Notes under the pieces: generated by a model
Told to the model about the DNA's origin: nothing
What the model saw: only the letters and a program-made list of their open reading frames with translations
Databases searched by the model: none
Position numbers and translations under genes: made by a program
NCBI GenBank assembly: GCA_019359515.1
Contig: JAHHHC010000003.1
Span: forward strand, 124,001 to 188,000
Length of the DNA: 64,000 nucleotides
Direction: 5' to 3'
DNA from: Desmonostoc vinosum HA7617-LM4
Lineage (GTDB): Bacteria > Cyanobacteriota > Cyanobacteriia > Cyanobacteriales > Nostocaceae
Shown: piece by piece, positions 47,112-56,082 of the stretch
Layout: each line of letters begins with the position of its first letter
Position numbering within the stretch: the stretch's first letter is position 1

Positions 47112-47375
47112 TTACACATTCGATTTACCTGTAGTCTGCACTTGCTCATTATTTATAGAGGCAGAGTTGGGAAAAATGTATAAATAATCACTAACAGGTA
47201 TGGATTCACTGGTTTTAGAGAGCCAAGAAGTATTAATTTTAACTCTAGGTGCTTCTGGTTTGGGCTTGTCTATAGTTTTAGTCAAAAATATCTTTGCAAA
47301 AACGAAGAGTACGCCACCAAGGGTTAAAGCTAAAACTAGAATCCGCAGTTGTTTCCACTGAGTCATCGTTTTCAA
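47112..47375 (-). CDS. Short cyanoexosortase A-associated protein
   Basis: This 87-residue protein has one N-terminal membrane helix (LRILVLALTLGGVLFVFAKI) and a short Pro/Lys-rich outer segment ending at YLYIFPNSASINNEQVQTTG. Its ATG overlaps the stop of the exosortase gene by four bases (ATGA), so translation is coupled. The proteins usually found at this place are, as I recall, around 200 residues. This one may therefore be truncated, keeping only the anchor and first strand. The downstream spacer shows no obvious continuation in another frame. Confidence 0.72.
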   Translation of the reverse strand: MKTMTQWKQLRILVLALTLGGVLFVFAKIFLTKTIDKPKPEAPRVKINTSWLSKTSESIPVSDYLYIFPNSASINNEQVQTTGKSNV

Positions 47376-48232
47376 GACCCCGCATTACCCTGTTTTTTTG
47401 ATTGCTGCTGGATCAGAAAATAGTAAAATAAGCCTAAAATCACTACTGCAATAATCCCAAATAATCTAGAACCATCACCTTCGTGCCAGTAATCAAATGC
47501 TCGCTGATTAGACACAACAACAGCCAACAGAGCAACTCGTATCCCGTTGACAATAAATGCTGAAATTACAGCTACAGCTAGCACAAGGATACTTTTTTTG
47601 CGTTGTATGGGAAACATCAGCAAAGCAATTACAGCTAGTCCTAACATGTGGCTGATCAATTCTACCCCAGAACATCCAGAATAAACTTTGATACTTCCAG
47701 TTGGCAGATGGATATATATTCCTTGGTGAAGAGATACGTTAAATCCTGAATACCAAAGAACGAAAGCCGAGAATTTGGCGGTGATGGGGGAAATATCAGT
47801 TATGGATGAAAATATTAGCTTTGGAATACCGAGAAAAAACAAGATAGTTATCTCTTGCCAATATTGCTTTAATCCTTTAAAACCAGAAGCAAGTAAACCA
47901 AGACTAATGGCAGCAATAACAGGTGAAGCATGAGTAAAAGTTGCAAGCCACTGCCCTCCCAGCAAATAAGTACTTTGCCAAAGGATTAAAGCTATCAATG
48001 ATAAGCCGACAACACTAGGAAAAATTCCGCTCTCTAAACTTAATTTATGACGTTTTTCCCCAAGCAAAGAGGCTACAGCAAACAAAAATAGGAGACTCAT
48101 ACCCATTTGAGAAACGTCTCCAGACCTCCAGGTTAGAGTTAGGATAATTGCCATTAAGCCTGCTGCTATTCCTAATATCCAAATCTGAGGATTTTCTATT
48201 AGTTTTGCTGGGGTCAAGTGGTTAGATTTCAT
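47372..48232 (-). CDS. crtA: Cyanoexosortase A
   Basis: This is a polytopic membrane transpeptidase of the exosortase/archaeosortase superfamily, 286 residues. It is thought to process proteins carrying a C-terminal PEP-CTERM-type sorting signal and is linked to exopolysaccharide export. The catalytic triad is visible as Cys187 (IKVYSGCSGVELISH), Arg232 (FIVNGIRVALLAVV) and His250 (FDYWHEGDGSRLFG). Eight or so hydrophobic helices surround these. It is first in an operon with the short associated protein and the HpsJ-like protein. I saw no PEP-CTERM target protein in this window, so substrates are encoded elsewhere. Confidence 0.9.
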   Translation of the reverse strand: MKSNHLTPAKLIENPQIWILGIAAGLMAIILTLTWRSGDVSQMGMSLLFLFAVASLLGEKRHKLSLESGIFPSVVGLSLIALILWQSTYLLGGQWLATFTHASPVIAAISLGLLASGFKGLKQYWQEITILFFLGIPKLIFSSITDISPITAKFSAFVLWYSGFNVSLHQGIYIHLPTGSIKVYSGCSGVELISHMLGLAVIALLMFPIQRKKSILVLAVAVISAFIVNGIRVALLAVVVSNQRAFDYWHEGDGSRLFGIIAVVILGLFYYFLIQQQSKKQGNAGS

Positions 48233-49130
48233 GTGTTTCTAAATATAGGAATCTGACTTGATTTATGAAATTATTTGCGTGGGCAGGGAGGAGCCACTGC
48301 ATTGCGGAGTGAGTTTGTTCGTGGGGTTTTACCCGTTGTAGCAAGTGGCATGAGGGAGTGGAAAATCAACCTTGTCGATGGTATGGAATTTTTTCAAAAA
48401 TCAAATTAGGAATCCTATAGAATAGCTTTCGCAAAAAAAATTAAGTTTTTTGGATAATTTTTAAAGATTGGGCCAGTAAAAAGTTAATTAGTCTTTTAAA
48501 ATGTTATCTTGACTTTTATCTCTGAAATAATACTATGGCTTTGCCTATTTTCTCAAAAAAATTCAGTGCTTATCGTCACATATTTAGTTAGGCATTATCA
48601 ATAATTCTTACTAAGATTAATCAAATCTTTAAAGTTATAAATTTATTAATCTTTATTTGATACTTTACCATAATCTAGGTAAGGTAAGAGTTTTAGACTA
48701 ATTAGTGAGCATTTATTTGTATAAAATTTATGTAAACTTTTTTCATACTCGTAATTATATTAGTTCATTTTTATGCTTTAAAGCGATCGCCACAGGATTT
48801 TTTCTCAAAATGGCCAATAAAAAAGGTAGGTATTACCCACCTAACAATACCGATTTAGTGACGTACCCGACTCTGATGCTTAAGCATACAGCGCGGGCTT
48901 CTCAGAGACTCTTCGCGCGAAGACATTATCTGAGCTTTAAGGGCGTGCGTCCCACGCGCCTTTATGTTGATAATTTGGTTAGCGTTATTAGAGTTTACAA
49001 CTATTGCTTTCAAACCAGTATTTTCGACTTTGTTTAAAAGTAGCAGCGGTGAATATAATATCACAAAAATGGCAATTCCGACGCTCGATGACTCGCTACC
49101 GCTTCGCTATCACCGTCAATTCGTCATTGC
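48233..49130. other. Long AT-rich intergenic region
   Basis: Almost 900 bases hold no frame I can support. The portion at 48400-48760 is very AT-rich, with runs such as aaagttataaatttattaat; the exosortase promoter should lie near its left end. From 48860 to 49090 there are GC-rich repeat fragments (gacgctcgatgactcgctac). Plus-strand frames here have no pattern of coding constraint. Confidence 0.5.
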
Positions 49131-49185
49131 CCAAAAAGAAGCCCCGACGCTCAACGAAGCGTTAGAGCGCGGGGCTTCTTTTTGG
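49131..49185 (-). terminator. Strong bidirectional hairpin terminator
   Basis: A perfect 16-bp inverted repeat (ccaaaaagaagccccg / cggggcttctttttgg) surrounds a loop that has its own small stem (cgctcaacgaagcg). On the minus strand it follows the stop of the 180-residue gene by 17 bases and its distal arm is T-rich, as a Rho-independent terminator requires. Confidence 0.85.
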
Positions 49186-49202
49186 TTAAGCTAACTAAAC
49201 AC

Positions 49203-49745
49203 TTACTTGCGGCTACCTAACCACTTAGCCGCCGCAATACCGATAATACCTGCCACTACCGGATTGCTGAGAAACTTGATAATACCTGGTTGTTCCGCTA
49301 GCACCTCACGGAAGATGTCGGGGTGGTTGTGATAAGCGAAGGACGCCAATTTACTGACATCATCAGCGCTCATGCGGTTGGGGTTGTGTGTAGATAAACC
49401 TAGTTGTTGTTCTAGGTGGCGATCGTCTAGTCCTCTTTGCTTCAAGTGCTTGAAAAAGGCACGTGCGACATCATCCCGTTCATTTGGTTTGATTTGAGCG
49501 ATCGCTTTTTGCAATTCCGGCTCCATTTGACTAGTAGGAATCCGGTCTGGATGCACAGATTTACTAAACAACTGTCGGCGTTGATCTGGTGTTGTGCGTT
49601 GAGCAAAATCATCGAAGTTGTCATACTCAGCAGTTGAGTCGGTTGACACATCATCTAGAGACTCAACATCACCCTGAGCCAAATCTTTCATTATGTGACG
49701 TCTGTATTCTTCGCTGCTTGTCACTTTACTTATCTCCTTTTTCAC
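49203..49745 (-). CDS. Conserved cyanobacterial hypothetical protein (180 aa)
   Basis: I cannot name a family. The N-terminal half is acidic and polar (GDVESLDDVSTDSTAEYDNF). The middle is helical (NERDDVARAFFKHLKQRGLD, then DRHLEQQLGLSTHNPNRMSA), and the end has a Gly/Ala/Ile-rich hydrophobic segment (NPVVAGIIGIAAAKWLGSRK) that could sit in or against a membrane. It lies among other small, stress-type genes (a lipoprotein and a CsbD protein), all on this strand. A strong terminator follows it. Confidence 0.75.
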   Translation of the reverse strand: MKKEISKVTSSEEYRRHIMKDLAQGDVESLDDVSTDSTAEYDNFDDFAQRTTPDQRRQLFSKSVHPDRIPTSQMEPELQKAIAQIKPNERDDVARAFFKHLKQRGLDDRHLEQQLGLSTHNPNRMSADDVSKLASFAYHNHPDIFREVLAEQPGIIKFLSNPVVAGIIGIAAAKWLGSRK

Positions 49746-49821
49746 GTCAAATTTTCTGAACTCCTGACCTTAACTTGATTAAAACTTCAAGTATCTTTCC
49801 CTACTCCCTACTCCCTGCTAA

Positions 49822-50262
49822 CTAGCTGTATTGAAGTTGACCAGTTTTCACATCGTATTGAGTAGTCAAAATTAGCTTCTTGTCAGGGCCATAAACCAGA
49901 ACTTTTAAGTCTTGATTAGGAAAGTTTTTCCGAAAACCTTGTGCTAGAGATTTTGCTAATGGTCGTACTTCATTCGGACGAACCTGTGGTGATATAACAA
50001 CACCTAATTTGTTGTTATCACGTACATAAGCATCCTGAACTAATCCACGAGAAGTCTGCACAACCCAGTTACCAAAAGTTTGTCCGGCTGGTGTGTTACC
50101 TCTCTCCAATTCTGCATAAGTTACATCCCTGCCTATGACTGGTGGAGTAGCCGTGCGGTCAGCTTGGGTTACAGTACCACCACTGCAAGCAGTAGTTATC
50201 GTCAGAACTAAAATTAAGACCAAAGTCGCTAAAAGTTTACGACTCTGTTGTAGCAAAATCAT
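49822..50262 (-). CDS. Putative lipoprotein (146 aa)
   Basis: The N-terminus is a lipoprotein signal peptide: LLATLVLILVLTITTACSGG, with lipobox Cys26 in TTAC. The mature part (about 120 residues) has an alternating strand/helix pattern (FGNWVVQTSRGLVQDAYVRD, LGVVISPQVRPNEVRPLAKS, LKVLVYGPDKKLILTTQYDV). This gives it the look of a small secreted domain. It belongs to a cyanobacterial family of unknown function as far as I can tell. It probably sits in the plasma or outer membrane facing the periplasm. It is transcribed separately from the gene downstream (76-base gap). Confidence 0.78.
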   Translation of the reverse strand: MILLQQSRKLLATLVLILVLTITTACSGGTVTQADRTATPPVIGRDVTYAELERGNTPAGQTFGNWVVQTSRGLVQDAYVRDNNKLGVVISPQVRPNEVRPLAKSLAQGFRKNFPNQDLKVLVYGPDKKLILTTQYDVKTGQLQYS

Positions 50263-50394
50263 TTTATTCGCCTCCTAAAATTAACAAATCTTGAAACAGA
50301 TAAAATAGCTTTTTTGCTCAAGCTAACTAAGACTTCTAGCTTTACAGCTTTTTTATTTGTCTTTAATAAGAGAAAATTTTTACTTAGGATAGAT

Positions 50395-50422
50395 GTAGAG
50401 ACGTAATTAACTACGTCTCTAC
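50395..50422. repeat. Perfect inverted repeat gtagagacgta
   Basis: Eleven-base arms (gtagagacgta and tacgtctctac) flank a six-base loop. This hairpin is one of the common dispersed repeats in cyanobacterial spacers. Placed between the lipoprotein and CsbD genes, it could also end the CsbD transcript. Confidence 0.7.
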
Positions 50423-50534
50423 ACAAAATGCTTCATTAATCAAGCTAATTATTTGTTTTTACCCTTTGAATAAGGGAAATCAAATGATTAGTTTTGGTAA
50501 ACTTCAGCAGTTTACTCTCTAGAAAAAGATAGAA

Positions 50535-50717
50535 TTAGTCAATCTTTTTCTTGACACTATCTTTTACATCTTCGATTCCGTGACGCACTTCGCTTTCAGC
50601 TTGCTTTGCTTTACCTTTTGCTTTATCTTCTGGATCACCAGTCACGTTTCCTAGTGCTTCTTGAGCTTTACCTTCAACGTTTTTAGCAGCAGCTTTTGCA
50701 CGATCTTCTATGCTCAT
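50535..50717 (-). CDS. CsbD-family stress protein
   Basis: The 60-residue, highly charged protein shows the CsbD pattern: MSIEDRAKAAAKNVEGKAQE, ALGNVTGDPEDKAKGKAKQA, then an amphipathic tail. CsbD proteins are general-stress proteins of unknown mechanism and are probably largely disordered. The size is typical for the family. AGGAG-like sequence (caggagtagaa) precedes the start. Confidence 0.88.
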   Translation of the reverse strand: MSIEDRAKAAAKNVEGKAQEALGNVTGDPEDKAKGKAKQAESEVRHGIEDVKDSVKKKID

Positions 50718-51088
50718 TTTCTACTCCTGATTCTATACAAAATAAATTTCAAAGTTGAAAATCAGCTTTGATTTATTTGTTACTTCTAGTACAAACTAGC
50801 TTAATTTTTTCCCTTAAGCCTTCTACCACAAGATATATTTAAATAATTCAGAATTTAAACTTTAAAATTCAAAACCAAGAAATGCCATTTTAGTAGGTAT
50901 TCTAGCTCTTAATTGCATGTTAGTTAAATAGATAAAAGATTAGTTACCTATGCTAAAAGATAGAGAATAATATTCAGTAAATTTCTAACCTATAGGAGGT
51001 GTTTTTGTATATCAACACAAACTAAAAAACCTGATCCCATTCAGAAATCAGGTTGAGCAAGTTATAGTTCTGGGAATAATTTTTTGTT
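50718..51088. other. Intergenic region with terminator hairpin
   Basis: No gene is seen. The right end holds the terminator of the G-x-R-P-I repeat protein gene. A stretch at 50990-51010 reads ctataggaggtgtttttgta, like a ribosome-binding site, but no sensible frame follows it. Confidence 0.5.
51022..51056 (-). terminator. Rho-independent terminator of the repeat-protein gene
   Basis: The arms aacctgat and atcaggtt pair around an 11-base loop; on the minus strand the stem is followed by TTTTTTAG. It lies about 33 bases after the stop of the 51089 gene. Confidence 0.85.
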
Positions 51089-51556
51089 TTAGTCTATAAA
51101 ACCCATTAGTCCATCAGAATCGTCTATAGTATTTGATGCTATTGGACGATCGCCCATTGCTGAGTAGCTTTGAGAAATTACCAGTGAACTCGAAGCGATC
51201 GGACGAATACCAGATAAGTTGATGCTATCAACGACTTGAAATGTATTGGCGGTAATTGGACGAATACCCATTACGTTCATTGTTTCAACTACTTGCAAGC
51301 TACTGGTACTAATGGGACGTACACCAGCAATTGAAACTGTCTCAGCAACTTGTAGGTCACTGCTAGCTATAGGACGGACTCCTGCAACGACTAGTGTCCC
51401 TTGCTTCTGTTGTGTTGATGCATCAGTGCTTTGATCGGCTTGTTCAGCATTCAAGCTCTGACGATGCCCATTATCAGCTTCCACTGTAGTTTCTCCCTTT
51501 AGCTTAGTATGTTTTTGCCGAGGACTTATTGCCTTGCCAGTGCTGCTTATACTCAT
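51089..51556 (-). CDS. Protein with five G-x-R-P-I repeats
   Basis: The 155-residue protein has a polar, charged N-terminus (residues 1-50, Lys/Gln/Thr-rich, with no signal peptide). Five imperfect repeats of about 21 residues follow: VAGVRPIASSDLQVAETVSI, IAGVRPISTSSLQVVETMNV, VMGIRPITANTFQVVDSINL, LSGIRPIASSSLVISQSYSA, AMGDRPIASNTIDDSDGLMG. I do not know this family; similar repeat proteins occur in Nostoc relatives as hypotheticals. The pattern of small residue, Gly, hydrophobic, Arg, Pro, Ile, Ala/Ser suggests a repeating beta turn or short solenoid. A terminator follows. It is divergent from uvrB, with 250 bases between. Confidence 0.72.
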   Translation of the reverse strand: MSISSTGKAISPRQKHTKLKGETTVEADNGHRQSLNAEQADQSTDASTQQKQGTLVVAGVRPIASSDLQVAETVSIAGVRPISTSSLQVVETMNVMGIRPITANTFQVVDSINLSGIRPIASSSLVISQSYSAMGDRPIASNTIDDSDGLMGFID

Positions 51557-51806
51557 AACCCAACACCTTTTGTTTATTAACAGAATTTTACAATAATTAA
51601 GGAAAAATGAAATACTTTCCTATATAAGTGAGTTTAACCTTAAAAAACCTCATATAGGTATAAGTATCTTCAAAACTGATACATAAGTAAATTAAAACAG
51701 TAAATATTTGTAAAGTATTGTTGCTATTTATTAGTTTGATTACCCAGGTACAACGAGTACAATATCGGATCGTTACCATGGGATAGGGTATTTTCAGCAA
51801 AATTGT

Positions 51807-53804
51807 ATGACAGAATTTTGTCTTCAAGCTCCCTTTAGTCCGACAGGCGATCAACCAAAAGCGATCGCTCAACTGAGTGCAAGTATTCAAGCAGGTAATC
51901 GTTACCAAACTTTACTAGGAGCAACGGGAACTGGTAAGACATTTTCAGTCGCAGCAGTGATTGAGAAAATTGGTAAGCCTACCTTAGTGCTAGCGCATAA
52001 CAAAACCTTGGCAGCGCAACTGTGTAATGAATTGCGAGAGTTCTTTCCCAAGAACGCAGTTGAGTATTTCGTCAGCTATTACGATTACTACCAGCCAGAA
52101 GCTTATATCCCAGTCAGCGATACTTATATTGAGAAAACAGCTTCGATTAATGATGAAATCGATATGTTGCGACATTCGGCAACGCGATCGCTTTTTGAGC
52201 GTCGTGATGTGATTGTTGTCGCTTCCATCAGCTGTATTTACGGCTTAGGAATGCCAGCAGAGTATCTAAAAGCTGCCATTCCTCTCCAAATAGGTATGGA
52301 AGTTAATCAACGCCAAGTGTTGCGAGATTTAACAGCAGTACAATACAGCCGCAACGACTTAGAAATGAGTCGGGGACGTTTTCGTGTCCGGGGTGATGTA
52401 TTAGAAATTGGCCCAGCATACGAAGACCGAATTATTCGTGTCGAATTTTTTGGTGATGAAATTGATGCGATTCGTTATGTAGATCCAGTAACAGGCGAAA
52501 TTATTAACAGTTTAGAAGCAGTAAATATTTACCCAGCGCGTCACTTTGTCACTCCAGAAGAACGCTTAGAAGCTGCTTGTAATGATATTGCAATGGAATT
52601 AAAAGAGCGGAAAGCCGAATTAGAAGAAACGGGAAAATTGTTAGAAGCGCAACGCATCGATCAGCGTACACGCTACGATTTAGAAATGTTGCACGAGGTG
52701 GGTTATTGCAACGGCGTCGAGAATTATTCGCGCCACTTAGCAGGACGACAAGCGGGAGAACCACCAGAATGTTTAATCGATTATTTTCCCAAAGATTGGT
52801 TACTAGTAATAGATGAATCTCATGTTACCGTGCCGCAAATACGTGGGATGTATAACGGTGATCAAGCGAGAAAAAAAGTATTAATTGAGCATGGGTTTAG
52901 ACTTCCTAGTGCTGCTGATAACCGTCCTTTAAAAGCAGAAGAGTTTTGGCAAAAAGTTACCCAATGCATCTTTGTTTCAGCCACACCAGGAAATTGGGAA
53001 TTAGAAATTTCCGAAGATCGGATAGTCGAACAAGTAATTAGACCAACCGGTGTAATTGATCCAGAAATTTATGTGCGTCCAACCGAAGGTCAAATCGATG
53101 ATTTATTAGGAGAAATTAAAGACAGAGTTGACCGCCACGAACGAGTGTTAATTACCACATTAACTAAGAGAATGGCGGAAGATTTAACAGAATATCTCCA
53201 GGATAATAGTATTCAAGTGCGATATTTACATTCAGAGATTAATTCGATTCAACGCATCGAAATTATCCAAGATTTGCGTGAAGGTAAATTTGATGTGTTG
53301 GTTGGTGTGAACTTGCTCAGGGAAGGTTTAGATTTACCAGAAGTTTCGCTAGTAGCAATTTTGGATGCAGATAAAGAAGGGTTTTTGCGAGCTGAACGTT
53401 CTTTAATTCAAACTATTGGTAGAGCAGCGCGTCACGTTAAAGGACAAGCGATTTTGTATGCTGATAATTTAACGGATAGCATGGTTAAAGCCATTGATGA
53501 AACTGATAGGCGTCGTGGTATTCAGACGGCATACAATAAAATGCATGGAATTACGCCACAGCCAATTGTCAAAAAATCGAGTAACGCGATTTTGTCATTT
53601 CTAGAAGTATCTCGAAGATTGAATGCAACCGAGTTAAAAGTTGTAGATGAACATCTAGACGAAATACCTCTAGAACAAATTCCAGATTTGATTGGCAAGC
53701 TTGAAGAACAGATGAAAGAAGTAGCCAAGAAACTAGAATTTGAAGAGGCCGCAAAATTACGCGATCGCATCAAGCACTTGCGAGATAAACTACTAGGACA
53801 TTAA
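51807..53804 (+). CDS. uvrB: UvrABC system protein B
   Basis: This is the damage-verifying helicase-like subunit of nucleotide excision repair, 665 residues, full length. Walker A is [17 protein letters not shown]. The beta-hairpin region is [20 protein letters not shown]. Helicase motifs include [20 protein letters not shown] and [20 protein letters not shown], then [19 protein letters not shown]. The C-terminal UVR motif that contacts UvrC is [20 protein letters not shown]. UvrB loads from UvrA and recruits UvrC. uvrA and uvrC are not in the window, as is usual in cyanobacteria. Confidence 0.98.
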   Translation: MTEFCLQAPFSPTGDQPKAIAQLSASIQAGNRYQTLLGATGTGKTFSVAAVIEKIGKPTLVLAHNKTLAAQLCNELREFFPKNAVEYFVSYYDYYQPEAYIPVSDTYIEKTASINDEIDMLRHSATRSLFERRDVIVVASISCIYGLGMPAEYLKAAIPLQIGMEVNQRQVLRDLTAVQYSRNDLEMSRGRFRVRGDVLEIGPAYEDRIIRVEFFGDEIDAIRYVDPVTGEIINSLEAVNIYPARHFVTPEERLEAACNDIAMELKERKAELEETGKLLEAQRIDQRTRYDLEMLHEVGYCNGVENYSRHLAGRQAGEPPECLIDYFPKDWLLVIDESHVTVPQIRGMYNGDQARKKVLIEHGFRLPSAADNRPLKAEEFWQKVTQCIFVSATPGNWELEISEDRIVEQVIRPTGVIDPEIYVRPTEGQIDDLLGEIKDRVDRHERVLITTLTKRMAEDLTEYLQDNSIQVRYLHSEINSIQRIEIIQDLREGKFDVLVGVNLLREGLDLPEVSLVAILDADKEGFLRAERSLIQTIGRAARHVKGQAILYADNLTDSMVKAIDETDRRRGIQTAYNKMHGITPQPIVKKSSNAILSFLEVSRRLNATELKVVDEHLDEIPLEQIPDLIGKLEEQMKEVAKKLEFEEAAKLRDRIKHLRDKLLGH

Positions 53805-53918
53805 ATAATTCGTAATTCGTAATTAACGCGTCGTTTATTCAAATATTTGCATTGTCAACTCGTCTTTTTCTGTCTCTGTATAGAGGCGATCGCTAGCAAC
53901 ATAATCTGAACCAGACAA

Positions 53919-54086
53919 TAGACTTCTTGCAAAAATACTTGAACCGTCAGAGACTCAAGTCTCTGCCTAATAGCAAAAGTCCGTTGAAACGGACTAAAAA
54001 TACTGTTATTAGTCGGTTTCAACCGACTTGAGTTATCAGCCAGAAAATTTATTTTCTGGCGAGTATCCGACTTTTGCAAGAGGTCT
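53919..54086. mobile_element. MITE-like element with several hairpins
   Basis: Near-perfect terminal inverted repeats (tagacttcttgcaaaaat and acttttgcaagaggtcta) begin and end with TA, matching the TA target of IS630/Tc1-type elements. The 168-bp interior is non-coding and contains four consecutive small inverted repeats: agagactcaagtctct, agtccgttgaaacggact, agtcggtttcaaccgact and gccagaaaatttattttctggc (split 11+11). A 103-codon frame across it is incidental. Confidence 0.78.
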
Positions 54087-54091
54087 AATAA

Positions 54092-54122
54092 AAAATCCCC
54101 GGTTTTTAGCCGAGGAATTGTC
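54092..54122 (-). terminator. Terminator of nadE
   Basis: On the minus strand ttcctcggctaaaaaccggg is followed by gattttttat. The stem pairs tcctcgg with ccgggga around ctaaaaa, with one G-T pair. It lies about 55 bases beyond the nadE stop. Confidence 0.65.
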
Positions 54123-54177
54123 AACAAATTAGGGTGTAAAAGACTACAATTAGTGGGGCTTCCCAATCTCTAGTCTC

Positions 54178-55926
54178 TTATTTGATTCGCGGATGAGCAT
54201 CTTGTCCATCCCAACAGACTAAAGTGGGTATAGCAAAGGCTTTAGTTTGGTAAGCATTTTTAACTGCTACCCAGTTACTAGCGATTGGCATTCGCCAACC
54301 AGTGCCGAAGGCGCGGTCAGTAATTTTTAAGCCCGGAGGTGCTTGTCGCCGTTTAAATTCTGCGCGCGCAACCATCTGGATAACTCGGTCTACAATCACA
54401 GGATCGTGTCCTGCGGCGGCGATTTGTACAGCTGATTGGTGGTTGTGAATCAGACGCTGCAAGATATCGTCTAAAATATCGTATGGTGGTAGCGAGTCTT
54501 GGTCTAATTGACCTGGTTTAAGTTCGGCGCTGGGTGCTTTGGTGATGATGTTCTGCGGGATGACTTCACCATTGCTATTTAACCAATCGCAAAGTGAATA
54601 AACGCGAGTTTTGGGTACATCTGCAATCACTGCTAACCCACCGTTCATGTCACCGTAGAGGGTACAGTAACCAACTGCGATTTCTGATTTATTGCCGGTT
54701 GATAGTAGCAGATAACCGAATTTATTGGCGATCGCCATTAATAAATTACCCCTAATTCGGGATTGGATATTTTCTTCTGCTAATCCAAACTCAGTATCTC
54801 CAAACAAATCTGCTAAGCTGCGGTCAAAGCCTTGCATTAAGTCGCCAATCGGGATAGTAGTGGTTTTAATCCCTAAATTTTCACCTAAAGCCAAAGCATC
54901 GCCGATAGAATGCTCTGAACTGTAAGGCGAAGGCATTAGTACACCCAAGACATTTTCTTTACCAAGAGCAGCTGTGGCGATCGCTGCAACCAATGCAGAG
55001 TCAATACCACCACTTAAACCCAGCACTACTTTAGAAAAGTGACATTTGCGTGCATAATCCCGCACACCCAAAACCAAAGCGTGCCAGATTTCCTCATCTT
55101 CAGTTTCATATGCAGGTGCAACAGAACCTAACTTTAAATCTCGTTGCGCTTCATCAAATTCAATGATCACCAAGTCACTTTCAAAACCACGGCCACGACA
55201 CCTAATTTCACCTTGACGATTCAAGGCAAAACTAAAACCATCAAAAATTAGGTCATCATTCCCCCCAACTTGGTTAGCATAAATTACGGGTTGTTGAAAA
55301 CGCATCGCACTATGTCTGAGCATGGCTTCACGAAACCGCTGCTTACCAAAACTGTAAGGCGAGGCAGATAAATTAACAATTAAATCTACACCCAAAATTG
55401 CTAAATCAGCGATGGGATTTGTGGCGTAACTACGTTTACCCCAGAATTCTTCATCATTCCACAAATCTTCGCAAATAGTAACACCAATATGGATGTTATC
55501 TAAGGTGAAATAATTAGCTTGTAACCCTGGTTCAAAATAACGATTTTCATCAAATACATCGTAAGTGGGCAAAAGTCGCTTATGAAAGAATTGCTTAACT
55601 TTGCCTTTCTCTAACAAAGCAATGCTATTAAATAAACTTTTGCCACCAGTAACATGGGCTTTGAGATTCTGTTCTACAGTGCCAACCAACACAGCTAAAT
55701 TAGGCGGTAAATCGCGAGCTAATTGTTGCAATGTCATGCCCATTGCTTCAACAAAACTGGGATTAAATAACAAATCCCGTGGTGGATAGCCACACAAAGA
55801 TAGTTCTGGTGTTAACAGCAAACGTGTGCCTTGGGCTACCGCCCGATGTGCTGCTGCTAAGATGATCTGAGCATTTCCAGGTAAGTCACCGATAGTAGGA
55901 TTAATTTGAGCGATCGCAATTTTCAT
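54178..55926 (-). CDS. nadE: Glutamine-dependent NAD+ synthetase
   Basis: This enzyme amidates deamido-NAD to NAD, the last step of NAD synthesis. Its 582 residues combine an N-terminal nitrilase-type glutaminase (Glu in LLLTPELSLCGYPPRDLLF, Lys in KGKVKQFFHKRLLPTYDVFD, Cys in HIGVTICEDLWNDEEFW). The C-terminal synthetase has the pyrophosphate loop VVLGLSGGIDSALVAAIAT and ends with KRRQAPPGLKITDRAFGTGW. Glutamine provides ammonia through an internal channel in this family. It is last in a leftward series of NAD genes, 156 bases after the NrtR-like gene, and may be in the same regulon or have its own promoter. Confidence 0.96.
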   Translation of the reverse strand: MKIAIAQINPTIGDLPGNAQIILAAAHRAVAQGTRLLLTPELSLCGYPPRDLLFNPSFVEAMGMTLQQLARDLPPNLAVLVGTVEQNLKAHVTGGKSLFNSIALLEKGKVKQFFHKRLLPTYDVFDENRYFEPGLQANYFTLDNIHIGVTICEDLWNDEEFWGKRSYATNPIADLAILGVDLIVNLSASPYSFGKQRFREAMLRHSAMRFQQPVIYANQVGGNDDLIFDGFSFALNRQGEIRCRGRGFESDLVIIEFDEAQRDLKLGSVAPAYETEDEEIWHALVLGVRDYARKCHFSKVVLGLSGGIDSALVAAIATAALGKENVLGVLMPSPYSSEHSIGDALALGENLGIKTTTIPIGDLMQGFDRSLADLFGDTEFGLAEENIQSRIRGNLLMAIANKFGYLLLSTGNKSEIAVGYCTLYGDMNGGLAVIADVPKTRVYSLCDWLNSNGEVIPQNIITKAPSAELKPGQLDQDSLPPYDILDDILQRLIHNHQSAVQIAAAGHDPVIVDRVIQMVARAEFKRRQAPPGLKITDRAFGTGWRMPIASNWVAVKNAYQTKAFAIPTLVCWDGQDAHPRIK

Positions 55927-56082
55927 TTTGTTTAATCATTAATTATTGGTTATTAGTCATTGGTCATCCCTTTTCCTGGCAAAGATGCTACGCGTAGCAA
56001 GATCCCGTAGGGTACGCTATGGGGCAAGTTGTCATTAGTCAAAAGCAATTAATTTTGGCTTTTAACTGTACGTAGCAATTAG

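Noticed and set aside
48705-49037. 110-codon plus-strand frame in the long spacer before the terminator
   Set aside because: Its second half is translated GC-rich dispersed repeat and the first half is AT-rich without coding pattern.
51597-51908. 103-codon minus-strand frame overlapping the uvrB start
   Set aside because: It lies over the promoter and first codons of uvrB and has no domain pattern.
53855-54166. 103-codon frame on the minus strand
   Set aside because: It spans the MITE-like element and the nadE terminator; the composition follows the hairpins, and no start signal is seen.
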